Assembly: GCA_036391875.1 (NCBI GenBank)
Contig: DASVZA010000044.1
Location: 1 to 64,000, forward strand
Direction of reading: 5' to 3'
Source of the DNA: Parasulfuritortus sp036391875
Lineage (GTDB): Bacteria; Pseudomonadota; Gammaproteobacteria; Burkholderiales; Thiobacillaceae
DNA: 64,000 bases
A model generated the notes under the pieces. That model saw only the letters and a program-made list of their open reading frames with translations. It made no database searches and was not told where the DNA came from. A program made the position numbers and the translations under genes. The first letter of the stretch is position 1. The number at the start of each line of letters is the position of its first letter. Positions 27,143 to 35,033 of this stretch are shown here, one piece after another.

Positions 27143-30100
27143 GTACTGCTGATCGCATCCCCGACGGATCAGCCCCCAGAGTACCGCGTAGCGATTGTAA
27201 ATAGGCGGCTGAACGGACTTCATCCAACCTTGCCCTGGCTCGCTCCAGGCGTCCCGATATATCGAAACGCGCGACCAGGTCCTGATGGCTGGGACGCGCC
27301 GCATAAGCCTCCAGATAGGCCACATGGCGCTCCCATAAGCGCACATCTACGACTTGCTTGGCCTGCAAACGTTCCCGGTACCAGTCGGAGGCGAGCAGGA
27401 CATCGCGCGCGAACAGGGCGCGGATTTCCGGATGGTGTGCATCCTTACCTTCGTACTGGCCATAGGCCATGATGTGCAGCAGGGCTTTCAGGGGCGGGCA
27501 GGCATCTTCGATGCTGCCGTCCTCGAAATAGCGCTGGGCCACCCGCTGTTGGGCCTCGACGATATTGTCGATGCCGTCGACGAACACCGCCAGGTCCTGC
27601 TTTTCCGGGCGCAGGATGTGGTCGGGCAGGACGGCGTTGGGCGTATCGAAGATCTTGCCCATGAAGCCGTGCACGAAACGATCTGTGATCCGGTAGCCCA
27701 GGCGGCTGGCCAGGACGGTTCGGCCTTCGTATTCGAAGTCATGCAGCGGCTCCAGGCAGCCGGTCTCGATCAGCCAGGCCGGATCGCGCTCGCGTGCCGT
27801 CAGGCGGGACCAGATCTCCGGCACCAGCAGACTGATGTCATGGTCGACCCGGAATTTCGGGCCGATCCAGCCGGCGGCTGTGGAATAGCCGGCGTAGCCG
27901 GTCAGGATGAACGACACCAAGGCATTGTTCAAATCGATGGTCGGCCGCAGGGCATTGAACGGCCCCTTGGTCAGCGCCCCCTCGGAGCCGGCTCCGGTCG
28001 TGGAGGGCGACTTGCCGGTCAGGCTGCAGATGAAATCCATGAACAGCTCGGGCAGTTCCTGATAATGGATCGGGCCGTATACCGCCAAAGGCCGGATGCC
28101 GGGCTCGGGCGGATTGTTGCGGCGGCCGACCAGGACCGCATTGACGGGTTCGCACAGTGCCTCGCCGAGCGGCACCTTGCGGCTGAACCGGGTACCGACC
28201 TCCGCCACGTGGCGGCGGACGGGATCGGCCAGATCGGGACGCAACTGGAGATAGCGCGGATTCTTGCTCGGCTTGCCATCCACCAGGCGGGGATGAGCCG
28301 ACGACACCACGTAGCCATGGCCTTCGTCGTAGACGGCCTTGAGCATGGTGCGCATCGGTTCGGTGTATTCGCTGAAGCCGACCACGTCCTCGACGATCTC
28401 GGTCAGAGGGCCGTTGCCGAGCGGCTCGAAATTGGCCAGGAAGTTGTCCTGGCGCGCCATGTCGGCCTCGGCCTGCTTGTCATAGCCGCGATGGATAGCC
28501 TCGTCGGGACGCTGGAACAGGCGCTCCTCGCAGTTCTTCACCAGCTTGACCGACGGATCGCTGCTCTTGGGCGACAGGTTGCCCAACTGCTCGGCCGGTA
28601 CCACGACGCTGGCGGAGATGTCGTCCTCCATCTGGATCTTGGCGGCGGCGATGAAGTCCTGGCGCAGCTTGAACACCCGCCAGGCGCCGTTTTCCTCGAA
28701 GCCGACCCGCAGGTAGGAACCGACCAGCTTGCGCTCGCCCAGCTTGAGCTCGTGGCCGGGCTGGCCGTTGATGAAGTCGACCGACAGTTGTTTGCGCCAG
28801 TCGTCGCCCCATTCCGGGCGGTACATACGCTTGATGACGAAGGCCAGGGCCAGGATGCGGTTGGGAATGCCGTCCAGCCAGGCGTTATAGGCCTCGGTGT
28901 AGGAGGGCGAGGGCGTGAGCAGCTTGATCATCGAGCCCAGGCTGCGCTCTGGATTCAGCGGCTTGCGTGTGGCGTCCCGGTCCTCGTGCTCGAAGCCCAG
29001 CAGGAAACGGTCGGTATAGTCACGCTCGAAGATAGCCCGGACCTGGTCCAAGTCCTTTTCCAGGTCATGCACGAACAAGGGGCCGTAGATCACGGCATCG
29101 TTCAGCGATTTGGAAATCTCAGATTTTCCGCCGCCGGAGACGGTGCATGGCTTATGACAGAAAGTTCCCTCGGGATCGGTACCGACCAGGCGCCAGGACG
29201 GCGCACCGGGATGCTTCAGCATCTCGATCTTGTAGCCGTTGGGCTGGACGTAGATCTTGCCCGGTTTGAGCTTGATGCTTTGCGTGACGCCGTCCTTGTC
29301 CCAGGAGATGGTCTGGCTGGGCAGGTCCATGCGCACCGCCTGGGGCACATAGATCACGTCCGGAAAGCGCTTGTCGATCGCATAGCCCTCGGGCTGGACG
29401 TCCATCAGGTCGCCGTAGCCGGCCACCATTTCGGCGAAATAATAGCCGGGCGGGCGGGTGCCGCTGTCCACGCCGTATTCCTCGCCATGATTGCGGCGCG
29501 GGAAGGCCAAGGCGCCGCCGGCGTGCTCCTCCTCGGCCAAGCCGAACAGGTTGGCGGCGAAGCTGATCTGGGTCTTAACCTCTTTCTTGCAGTAGCCGTA
29601 GTAGTTGTCGGCGATGATGGTCACGATCACGCCGCTGGCGTCGCGTGCGGTCACCTTGAAGGCCGCGCCCTCGTTGTAGAGCTCGTTCTCGTTCTGCCAG
29701 CACATGCCTTCGCGGCGCTGGCGCTCGCTGGCCGCATCGATATGAGGCAGGCCCAAGGCCTTCTTGGTGAAGCGGTTCAGGTGCGGAGCCAGGAGCACGC
29801 AGCCGGTGTGGCCGGTCCAATGCTCCGCGTCCAGGCCGGCATCGTGCGAAGTCAGGAAAGGGTTGCCGGCATTGCCGAATATGCTTTCGACGAAGTCCAG
29901 GTTGCTGACCAGGGAACCCGGCCCAAAAAACCTGATTTCCATGGATTTTTCCGCTTCCTTGCCGGGAATCTCGGGACACACGACCGGCCTGAGCAGGAGC
30001 GAGGCGAACATCCGCGCCTCCTGCGGCTGGCCCTGGGTAAACGGGATGGAGAGCAGACCTTCGGGCGGATTCAGCGCCTCCTGCAGCAATCGGGCAAACA

Positions 30101-30602
30101 CCACCTTGGGCACGGCCTTCTTGTCGCCCGGGATGGGCAGGCCGCCTTCGACGACGTGGAACGATCCCTTGGTGGTACGGCGGTCGCTGGCCGGGTTGTG
30201 CAGCACCCCGTTGCGGATGCGGTAGCTGCTGACATATTCGTTGCTGAACACATTGCTGTTGGTCGGCAGGGACAATTCCCGCGCCATGCCTTTGCGGTCC
30301 AGGTTCAGCGTATTGTCGGGCAAACGCGGCACCGGGGCGCCGATGTCGGCCAGATAGGCATCGAGGAAATCCTGGATGCGGCGGTCGGGCGGACAGAGGT
30401 AGCCGGCCAGCAGCCGGGATTTTTCCCGGTAGCTCTTGAGCAGGTCCTCGGCCACGGCCAGGAAGGCATGATCGCGGCCGTCCTGGCAGGGTGGCTGGCC
30501 GGACGCGGCCAGCTTCAGATTGATGTACATCTGGATGCTTTCGCGGGCATCCTCTTCCTCGTGTGAACCGGCAAGCGATCCGAATTGCTGTATTAGATTC
30601 AT
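27129..30602 (-). CDS. Very large protein resembling pyrophosphate-dependent PEP carboxykinase
   Basis: At 1157 residues this is by far the largest gene here. Length and several blocks fit my knowledge of the PPi-type PEP carboxykinase family described from Propionibacterium and Entamoeba (about 1100-1150 residues): EKSMEIRFFGPGSLVSNLDF, AEHWTGHTGCVLLAPHLNR, NYYGYCKKEVKTQISFAANL and EEHAGGALAFPRR, plus a P-loop-like VSGGGKSEISK near residue 485. That enzyme interconverts oxaloacetate and PEP using pyrophosphate. I cannot align it, so the function is provisional; many databases call such proteins hypothetical. There is no signal peptide or membrane helix. I chose the ATG at 30602 (MNLIQQFGS); a start at 30650 would add 16 residues. 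Confidence 0.6.
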   Translation of the reverse strand: MNLIQQFGSLAGSHEEEDARESIQMYINLKLAASGQPPCQDGRDHAFLAVAEDLLKSYREKSRLLAGYLCPPDRRIQDFLDAYLADIGAPVPRLPDNTLNLDRKGMARELSLPTNSNVFSNEYVSSYRIRNGVLHNPASDRRTTKGSFHVVEGGLPIPGDKKAVPKVVFARLLQEALNPPEGLLSIPFTQGQPQEARMFASLLLRPVVCPEIPGKEAEKSMEIRFFGPGSLVSNLDFVESIFGNAGNPFLTSHDAGLDAEHWTGHTGCVLLAPHLNRFTKKALGLPHIDAASERQRREGMCWQNENELYNEGAAFKVTARDASGVIVTIIADNYYGYCKKEVKTQISFAANLFGLAEEEHAGGALAFPRRNHGEEYGVDSGTRPPGYYFAEMVAGYGDLMDVQPEGYAIDKRFPDVIYVPQAVRMDLPSQTISWDKDGVTQSIKLKPGKIYVQPNGYKIEMLKHPGAPSWRLVGTDPEGTFCHKPCTVSGGGKSEISKSLNDAVIYGPLFVHDLEKDLDQVRAIFERDYTDRFLLGFEHEDRDATRKPLNPERSLGSMIKLLTPSPSYTEAYNAWLDGIPNRILALAFVIKRMYRPEWGDDWRKQLSVDFINGQPGHELKLGERKLVGSYLRVGFEENGAWRVFKLRQDFIAAAKIQMEDDISASVVVPAEQLGNLSPKSSDPSVKLVKNCEERLFQRPDEAIHRGYDKQAEADMARQDNFLANFEPLGNGPLTEIVEDVVGFSEYTEPMRTMLKAVYDEGHGYVVSSAHPRLVDGKPSKNPRYLQLRPDLADPVRRHVAEVGTRFSRKVPLGEALCEPVNAVLVGRRNNPPEPGIRPLAVYGPIHYQELPELFMDFICSLTGKSPSTTGAGSEGALTKGPFNALRPTIDLNNALVSFILTGYAGYSTAAGWIGPKFRVDHDISLLVPEIWSRLTARERDPAWLIETGCLEPLHDFEYEGRTVLASRLGYRITDRFVHGFMGKIFDTPNAVLPDHILRPEKQDLAVFVDGIDNIVEAQQRVAQRYFEDGSIEDACPPLKALLHIMAYGQYEGKDAHHPEIRALFARDVLLASDWYRERLQAKQVVDVRLWERHVAYLEAYAARPSHQDLVARFDISGRLERARARLDEVRSAAYLQSLRGTLGADPSGMRSAVPDHA

Positions 30603-30775
30603 GCGCGTGACTCGAAATCCGGGCGCCCGGGCAACACGGGCAAACGTCACATTCTATGCCAAAACGCGGCCAGCCGGCCGGGACTCTTCGGGCTCATTCT
30701 CCAAGTGACTGTATTGTTAAGGGAATTTTGGCCGGGTATGATTGTTCGCCTACCGCAACGTAGCTGATCCCTCAA

Positions 30776-31273
30776 TTGCCCGCCAGCACCGACCAAGACG
30801 AATTTTTCATGCGCGAGGCCCTGTCCTTGGCCGATGAAGCCTGGAAATTGGGCGAAGTGCCGGTCGGCGCCGTCGTGGTCAAGGACGGCATGGTCGTCGG
30901 CCGGGGCTTCAACCACCCGATCGCCGCCCACGATCCGTCCGCCCATGCCGAAGTCATGGCCATGCGCGACGCAGCCCGCAACCTCGGCAACTACCGACTG
31001 CCGGACTGCAGCCTGTACGTCACCATCGAGCCCTGCGTCATGTGTAGCGGCGCGATCTTCCATGCCCGCATCGCCCGAGTGATCTATGGCGCCCCCGAAT
31101 ACAAGACCGGCGCCGCCGGCAGCGTGGTCGACCTGTTCGCCGAACCTCGCCTCAACCACCACGCCGACATCGTCGGCGGCGTCCTGGCAGTCGAATGCGG
31201 CGGCCTGGTTTCCCGCTTCTTCGAGGAAAAACGGGCTGCACTCCGAGCAAAAAAAGAGGGCGTCGAACAATGA
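30776..31273 (+). CDS. tadA: tRNA adenosine(34) deaminase
   Basis: The 165-residue cytidine-deaminase-fold protein has zinc motifs HAEVMAM (catalytic Glu) and PCVMCSGAI, and the family GEVPVGAVVV. It converts A34 to inosine in tRNA-Arg(ACG). The best start is a TTG at 30776 (MPASTDQDEFFMREAL); the next ATG at 30809 would remove residues usually present. Its stop overlaps the next gene (ATGA). Confidence 0.94.
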   Translation: MPASTDQDEFFMREALSLADEAWKLGEVPVGAVVVKDGMVVGRGFNHPIAAHDPSAHAEVMAMRDAARNLGNYRLPDCSLYVTIEPCVMCSGAIFHARIARVIYGAPEYKTGAAGSVVDLFAEPRLNHHADIVGGVLAVECGGLVSRFFEEKRAALRAKKEGVEQ

Positions 31274-31752
31274 AGATACACGTCAGCCTGGCCCAGCAAA
31301 TACTGGAATTGCTCGACGATGAAGGCGAGGTGACCGCCTCTTGGCCGGTATCGACCGCAGCGAACGGGGCAGGGGAGCAGAGCGGCAGTTGCCGGACTCC
31401 GCGCGGCAGACACATCGTCCGGGCCAAGGTCGGACAGGGTCAGCCGATCAACACGGTATTCGTGGGGCGGCGGCCGACCGGCGAAATCTACAACCCGGAA
31501 CTGGGCCAGCAGGAGCCCGAGCGGGACTGGATATTATCCCGCATACTCTGGCTGTCCGGCACCGAACCCGGCTTCAATCGCCTGGGCGACCGCGACAGCA
31601 TGCGCCGCTACATCTATATACATGGCACGCCGGACGAGTATTTCGAACAGGTGCCGAGATCCCACGGCTGCATCCGGATGCGCAATGCAGATCTGGTCGA
31701 ACTGTTCGATCGGGTACCGGTTTACACGCCGGTCGAGATCGACGAGGCTTGA
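31270..31752 (+). CDS. L,D-transpeptidase (YkuD) domain protein
   Basis: The 160-residue protein has the YkuD active site YIHGTPDE...SHGCIRMRNADLVELFD with catalytic Cys near residue 136. It starts MKIHVSLAQQILELLDDEG with no signal peptide, so either it acts in the cytoplasm or on peptidoglycan precursors, or it is exported by another route. Its stop is directly adjacent to the stop of the convergent smrA-like gene. Confidence 0.85.
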   Translation: MKIHVSLAQQILELLDDEGEVTASWPVSTAANGAGEQSGSCRTPRGRHIVRAKVGQGQPINTVFVGRRPTGEIYNPELGQQEPERDWILSRILWLSGTEPGFNRLGDRDSMRRYIYIHGTPDEYFEQVPRSHGCIRMRNADLVELFDRVPVYTPVEIDEA

Positions 31753-32313
31753 TCAGCGCCCTTTGAGCAAAACCACCATGGCACCGGTGCCGCCGTCCGC
31801 GGGGCGGGCCGAGACATAGGCCAGCACCTCCTCCCGCTGGGTCAGCCAGTGGCGGACATGAAGCTTCAGGACAGGCTCCCGGTTGGGCGAACGCAAGCCC
31901 TTGCCGTGGATGATGCGCACACAACGCACCCCGCGGCGCTTGCACTCAAATAGGAATTCGGTCAGTTCGATCTTGGCTTCGGCCTTGGTCAGGCCGTGCA
32001 AATCCAGTTCGGCCTGGATCAGCCAGTCGCCCTGTCGCAATCGTCTGAGCGTCTGGCGCGACAGGCCAGGGCGGACGAACGACATGTCTTCATCCAGTTC
32101 GACTTCCTCATGGCCTCGCGGATCCTGCATCGACTCCAGGATGACCTCGCGCTCATCCCTGAATCGGCTCAAGGGCAGGGGAGGCATACGCGTCGGTGAA
32201 TGAAGGTAGCGCCCGTGATGGGAGAGGGGAGTCACCTCCCCGATCTCCCGGGCAAAGTCGACATCAACTTCGGAACGCTCGGCGGGAGTCTTCGTTTTCC
32301 CGCTTTTATTCAT
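31753..32313 (-). CDS. smrA: Smr-domain DNA-nicking endonuclease-like protein
   Basis: The 186-residue protein carries a C-terminal Smr domain with LDLHGLTKAEAKIELTEFL, the central IIHGKGLRSP and the terminal GGTGAMVVLLK. The N-terminal 90 residues are polar, with SFVRPGLSRQTLRRLRQGDW. SmrA/B-type proteins nick DNA or cleave RNA at collided ribosomes; which applies is not clear. It lies 23 bases downstream of trxB in the same direction. Confidence 0.85.
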   Translation of the reverse strand: MNKSGKTKTPAERSEVDVDFAREIGEVTPLSHHGRYLHSPTRMPPLPLSRFRDEREVILESMQDPRGHEEVELDEDMSFVRPGLSRQTLRRLRQGDWLIQAELDLHGLTKAEAKIELTEFLFECKRRGVRCVRIIHGKGLRSPNREPVLKLHVRHWLTQREEVLAYVSARPADGGTGAMVVLLKGR

Positions 32314-32336
32314 GGCATTAACGAATATATTGAATC

Positions 32337-33281
32337 TTATTTATCAAGAAATCGCTCGGCATCCAAAGCCGCTTGACAGCCGGAAGCCGCGCTGGTGATG
32401 GCCTGCTTGTAGATCATGTCCTGTACGTCGCCGGCAGCGAACACACCCGGAATGCTGGTCTGGGTCGCGTTACCGGTGTGGCCGCCCTGGGTCACCAAAT
32501 AACCCCGGTCCATCTCCAACTGGCCGACGAACAGGTCCGTATTGGGCTTGTGGCCGATGGCGATGAAGATGCCGGACAACTTGATCTCCTTGGTGGCATC
32601 GGTCTTGATGTTCTTCAGACGCATACCGGTGACGCCGCTGTTGTCGCCCAGCACCTCGTCCAGCACGCTGTCGGTTTCCAGGACGATCTTGCCTTCCTTA
32701 ACCTTTTCCATCAGGTGATCGACCATGATCTTCTCGGCCTTGAAAGTGTCGCGCCGGTGAACCAAGGTTACCTTGCTGGCGATATTGGCCAGGTAGATGG
32801 CTTCCTCGACCGCGGTGTTGCCGCCACCAATGACGGCAACCTCCTGATTCTTGTAGAAAAAACCATCGCACGTGGCGCAACCAGATACGCCTCGCCCCAT
32901 GAATTTCTGTTCCGAATCGAGGCCCAGATACATGGCCGAAGCACCGGTGGCGATGATCAGCGCATCACAAGTGTAGGTGCCGGAATCGCCGATCAGGGTG
33001 AACGGTTTTTCGGTCAGCTTGGCGGTATGGATGTGATCGAACACGATCTCCGTATTGAAACGCTCGGCATGCTGCTGGAAGCGGGTCATCAGGTCGGGGC
33101 CCTGAACTCCGTTGACGTCGGCCGGCCAGTTATCGACCTCGGTGGTGGTCATCAGTTGGCCACCTTGCTGCAGACCGGTCACGATGACGGGCTTGAGGTT
33201 GGCACGAGCGGCATAGATGGCGGCGGTATAGCCGGCGGGGCCGGAACCAAGAATCAAAAGAGGACAGTGCTTAACAGACAT
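32337..33281 (-). CDS. trxB: Thioredoxin-disulfide reductase
   Basis: The 314-residue flavoenzyme has the FAD loop LILGSGPAGYTAAIYAAR, the redox-active CATCDG near residue 137, the NADPH loop VIGGGNTAVEEA and C-terminal GVFAAGDVQD. It reduces thioredoxin with NADPH. I chose the ATG at 33281, which has GGAG 6 bases upstream. The dif site lies 91 bases upstream of this start. Confidence 0.97.
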   Translation of the reverse strand: MSVKHCPLLILGSGPAGYTAAIYAARANLKPVIVTGLQQGGQLMTTTEVDNWPADVNGVQGPDLMTRFQQHAERFNTEIVFDHIHTAKLTEKPFTLIGDSGTYTCDALIIATGASAMYLGLDSEQKFMGRGVSGCATCDGFFYKNQEVAVIGGGNTAVEEAIYLANIASKVTLVHRRDTFKAEKIMVDHLMEKVKEGKIVLETDSVLDEVLGDNSGVTGMRLKNIKTDATKEIKLSGIFIAIGHKPNTDLFVGQLEMDRGYLVTQGGHTGNATQTSIPGVFAAGDVQDMIYKQAITSAASGCQAALDAERFLDK

Positions 33282-33332
33282 GCTTACTCCAGGAATCAGT
33301 GGGGGAAGTGACGGCGTATAAATCTGGTCAAC

Positions 33333-33361
33333 ATTGTACCAATTCAAGTCCGAGCGTCAGG
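33333..33361 (-). promoter_or_regulatory. Probable trxB promoter next to dif
   Basis: On the minus strand TACAAT (33333-33338) lies 51 bases before the trxB ATG, with CCTGAC (33356-33361) 17 bases upstream. A hairpin, CCGAGC/GCTCGG at 33350-33366, overlaps the -35 and ends 5 bases before dif, so insertions at dif leave the promoter intact. Confidence 0.4.
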
Positions 33362-33371
33362 CTCGGATATT

Positions 33372-33399
33372 ATTTAACATAATATACATTAGGCGTGTT
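33372..33399. other. dif: dif chromosome-dimer-resolution site (left junction of integrated element)
   Basis: Read on the plus strand, the XerD arm is ATTTAACATAA (33372-33382), identical to the E. coli dif XerD arm, the central hexamer is TATACA (33383-33388), also identical, and the XerC arm is TTAGGCGTGTT (33389-33399), which keeps TTA and GCG of the E. coli arm. dif is where XerC and XerD resolve chromosome dimers under FtsK control. ftsK is 4.2 kb away and KOPS-like octamers change strand around this point. Confidence 0.92.
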
Positions 33400-33449
33400 G
33401 TTCAGGGGTCAAATGCGGAACAGTTTCTGGATCATTTGGAGCTTTAACT

Positions 33450-33701
33450 ATGTCTCAGGAATACATCGATCGTCTCAACCGCTGGCATCTCGACCTGGCT
33501 ATTTTGCAATCCGCCTTTGCTCACCTGGTGTCTACCCTGATCGACTTCGACCTGGCTGAAGGGCCGGACTCTATTGCTCGTGTGTTGTCTGATCGACTTG
33601 ATCAGCTTGTTCAGTCTTGTCCGTTTCCGTCCTCTGGCCAGCCATCTGGCGGCCACTCCTGCGTCCAAGCTGGAGTGGCCGCTGAGGAGTTCCAGCCATG
33701 A
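33450..33701 (+). CDS. Element gene A, uncharacterised 83-residue protein
   Basis: I do not recognise it. Residues 1-55 look helical and acidic (MSQEYIDRLNRWHLDLAIL, then LAEGPDSIARVLSDRLDQLV); the C-terminal 25 residues are Ser/Gly/Pro-rich with two Cys. GGAG lies 8 bases before the ATG, and the stop overlaps the next gene as ATGA, which supports it being real. A copy of the element's CGGAACAGTTT motif lies 24 bases upstream of the start, suggesting control of this operon. Confidence 0.6.
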   Translation: MSQEYIDRLNRWHLDLAILQSAFAHLVSTLIDFDLAEGPDSIARVLSDRLDQLVQSCPFPSSGQPSGGHSCVQAGVAAEEFQP

Positions 33702-33895
33702 GCCAGGTCAAGACTGCGAATCATGCCCCCGAAGCTGCTGGCGCTGTCTCTGTGCGTGCTCTTGCTGATCGGCTGGGCCTCCATGAGGCCACCTTGCTTA
33801 AGTGGTGCCGCAAAGGTCGCGTTATCGGCGCCTTCAAGCATCCCCTGACCAAGAAGTGGTGGGTGTTCCCGCCTGCCCGGATCGTTCGGCCGTGA
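33698..33895 (+). CDS. Element gene B, excisionase/MerR-type HTH protein
   Basis: The 65-residue protein has a helix-turn-helix of the excisionase type: VSVRALADRLGLHEATLLKW, then the wing KGRVIGAFKHPLTKKWWVFP. Such small proteins act as recombination directionality factors or repressors. It overlaps gene A by ATGA and xafT by GTGA, so the three are translated together. Confidence 0.65.
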   Translation: MSQVKTANHAPEAAGAVSVRALADRLGLHEATLLKWCRKGRVIGAFKHPLTKKWWVFPPARIVRP

Positions 33896-34329
33896 GGCGC
33901 AGGCGGCACAAGTGCAAACCCTACCGTCCCATCGACCCGGCCAAGTTCAAGGCTACCCGCCAGCTGGCGCGGCTCTCTATCGAGTCCGTGGCCGCTCTGC
34001 TGCATGTCACCCCGCGCACGGTTTCGAACTGGGAGCATGGCCGTGTGGCAATCCCCTATGCAGCGTTCAAGCTGCTGCGAGTGCTGCTGGCCGTCGAACT
34101 TCCGCACGAGGCATGGCAGGGCTGGACGATTCAAGGCGATACGCTTTGGTCTCCGGAGCGCCGGCCCTATTCCGCCGCCTATCTGGGGTACAACTGGCTG
34201 ACCTTCACTATGGCCCGGAACTGGGCCGAGTACGTCCGCATGGCCCGGGTAGCGGCTGCAATGGCGCGCGAGCGCCATCCAGCCGCCACCGGGCCTTCGC
34301 TACGGCTTGTGCAAACCCGCACCGGTTAA
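33892..34329 (+). CDS. xafT: VC1465/XafT-family Xer recombination activation factor (DUF3653-like)
   Basis: The 145-residue protein starts at a GTG inside the preceding stop codon (VRRRRHKCKPYRPIDPAKF). An HTH, ARLSIESVAALLHVTPRTV followed by SNWEHGRVAIPYAAFKLL, is followed by the family block PHEAWQGWTIQGDTLWSP. I know this pattern from phage DUF3653 and VC1465 proteins. In TLC phage, XafT activates XerD directly so that XerCD can recombine without FtsK. Its position in an element flanked by dif-like sites strongly supports that role. Naming rests on recalled family features, not a computed alignment. Confidence 0.78.
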   Translation: MRRRRHKCKPYRPIDPAKFKATRQLARLSIESVAALLHVTPRTVSNWEHGRVAIPYAAFKLLRVLLAVELPHEAWQGWTIQGDTLWSPERRPYSAAYLGYNWLTFTMARNWAEYVRMARVAAAMARERHPAATGPSLRLVQTRTG

Positions 34330-34651
34330 AGGCCGCGCCAGCTTCCCCCCTGTGGGGGGCCAGGGGGGCCGGCGCAAACCGGCTCAGCAACAGGATCGAA
34401 GGCGCGCTTCTGGCCTGCAGGCCTGCTGTCGGTGTTGAGGTCTCAGGCCCCCGCCCCCCCCTTCCCTGCAAAACTCAACCGCCAGTAACACTCGGGATTT
34501 GTCTCAAAAATGAGACTGACGGCGCAGGGCGAAAGCTTGTAGTGGTGCGGCTTTCCAGCCGGTTTGGAGGGGCAAAACTGTTCCGGGCAGTTGGCAAAAC
34601 TGTTCCGGGGGTCTGCACCGTGTTGGTGCGTCATTGGGTAGGGGGTGAAAG
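34330..34651 (+). other. Hairpin-rich noncoding region of the element
   Basis: No credible gene lies in these 322 bases. They contain a perfect CCCCCC-TGT-GGGGGG hairpin (34345-34359), a 12-bp palindrome GGCCTGCAGGCC (34412-34423), a homopolymer-rich C stretch (34448-34461), a perfect GTCTCA-AAAA-TGAGAC repeat (34501-34516) and the direct repeats at 34571-34609. Such density of folds recalls origin regions of single-stranded phages, but no nicking initiator is seen. Confidence 0.5.
34571..34609 (+). repeat. Two tandem 17-base repeats with 22-base period (iteron- or operator-like)
   Basis: GGCAAAACTGTTCCGGG occurs identically at 34571-34587 and 34593-34609, two helical turns apart. The core AAACTGTTCCG recurs inverted at 33416-33426 (CGGAACAGTTT) before gene A, and a 9-base version CGGAACAGT at 34927-34935 after gene D. 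The pair lies 43-81 bases upstream of gene D. Confidence 0.7.
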
Positions 34652-34900
34652 GTGTCCTTTTTAACGGTGGGTGTCAGGCGGGCTGCCGAGTTGCTGGGCT
34701 GCTCGACTCGTCGGGTTCGTGCCTTGTTGGCTGACGGGCGTTTGGGGGGCTTCAAGCGGGAGGATGGGTGGCAAGTGTTCTTACCCCTCCAGGTTACGCC
34801 CGGTCGACGTGGGCCGGACCTGCGAAAGTATCCGGCTCGCCGTTTATATCCCCGTGAGTTGCTGACACCGGAGCAAGTGAAACGTCGTTCGGTGCGTTGA
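34652..34900 (+). CDS. Element gene D, HTH (excisionase-like) DNA-binding protein
   Basis: The 82-residue protein starts at a GTG with a strong AGGGGGTG ribosome-binding site ending 5 bases before it. Residues 6-43 are an excisionase-type HTH with wing: VGVRRAAELLGCSTRRVRAL, then LADGRLGGFKREDGWQVFLP. The tail is Arg/Pro-rich and ends in LLTPEQVKRRSVR. It is a good candidate to bind the 22-base-period repeats just upstream, as repressor, directionality factor or origin-binding protein. Confidence 0.65.
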   Translation: MSFLTVGVRRAAELLGCSTRRVRALLADGRLGGFKREDGWQVFLPLQVTPGRRGPDLRKYPARRLYPRELLTPEQVKRRSVR

Positions 34901-35033
34901 ATAACCCCTTTTTATTTGCTCACGCGCGGAACAGTATTTGATTTATGATTAACAGGAGACCGGAAATTATTACTGCACTGATAATGCACCAGCAGGATAT
35001 TAAATTAACCCTGTCCGGTATTAACTGCCGCGA

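Noticed and set aside
27354..30566. A 1070-codon open frame on the plus strand opposite the PEPCK-like gene
   Set aside because: It is the mirror of a GC-rich coding strand. Its translation is compositionally odd (Gly, Gln, Asp, His-rich) and matches no family, while the minus-strand protein has clear domain blocks.
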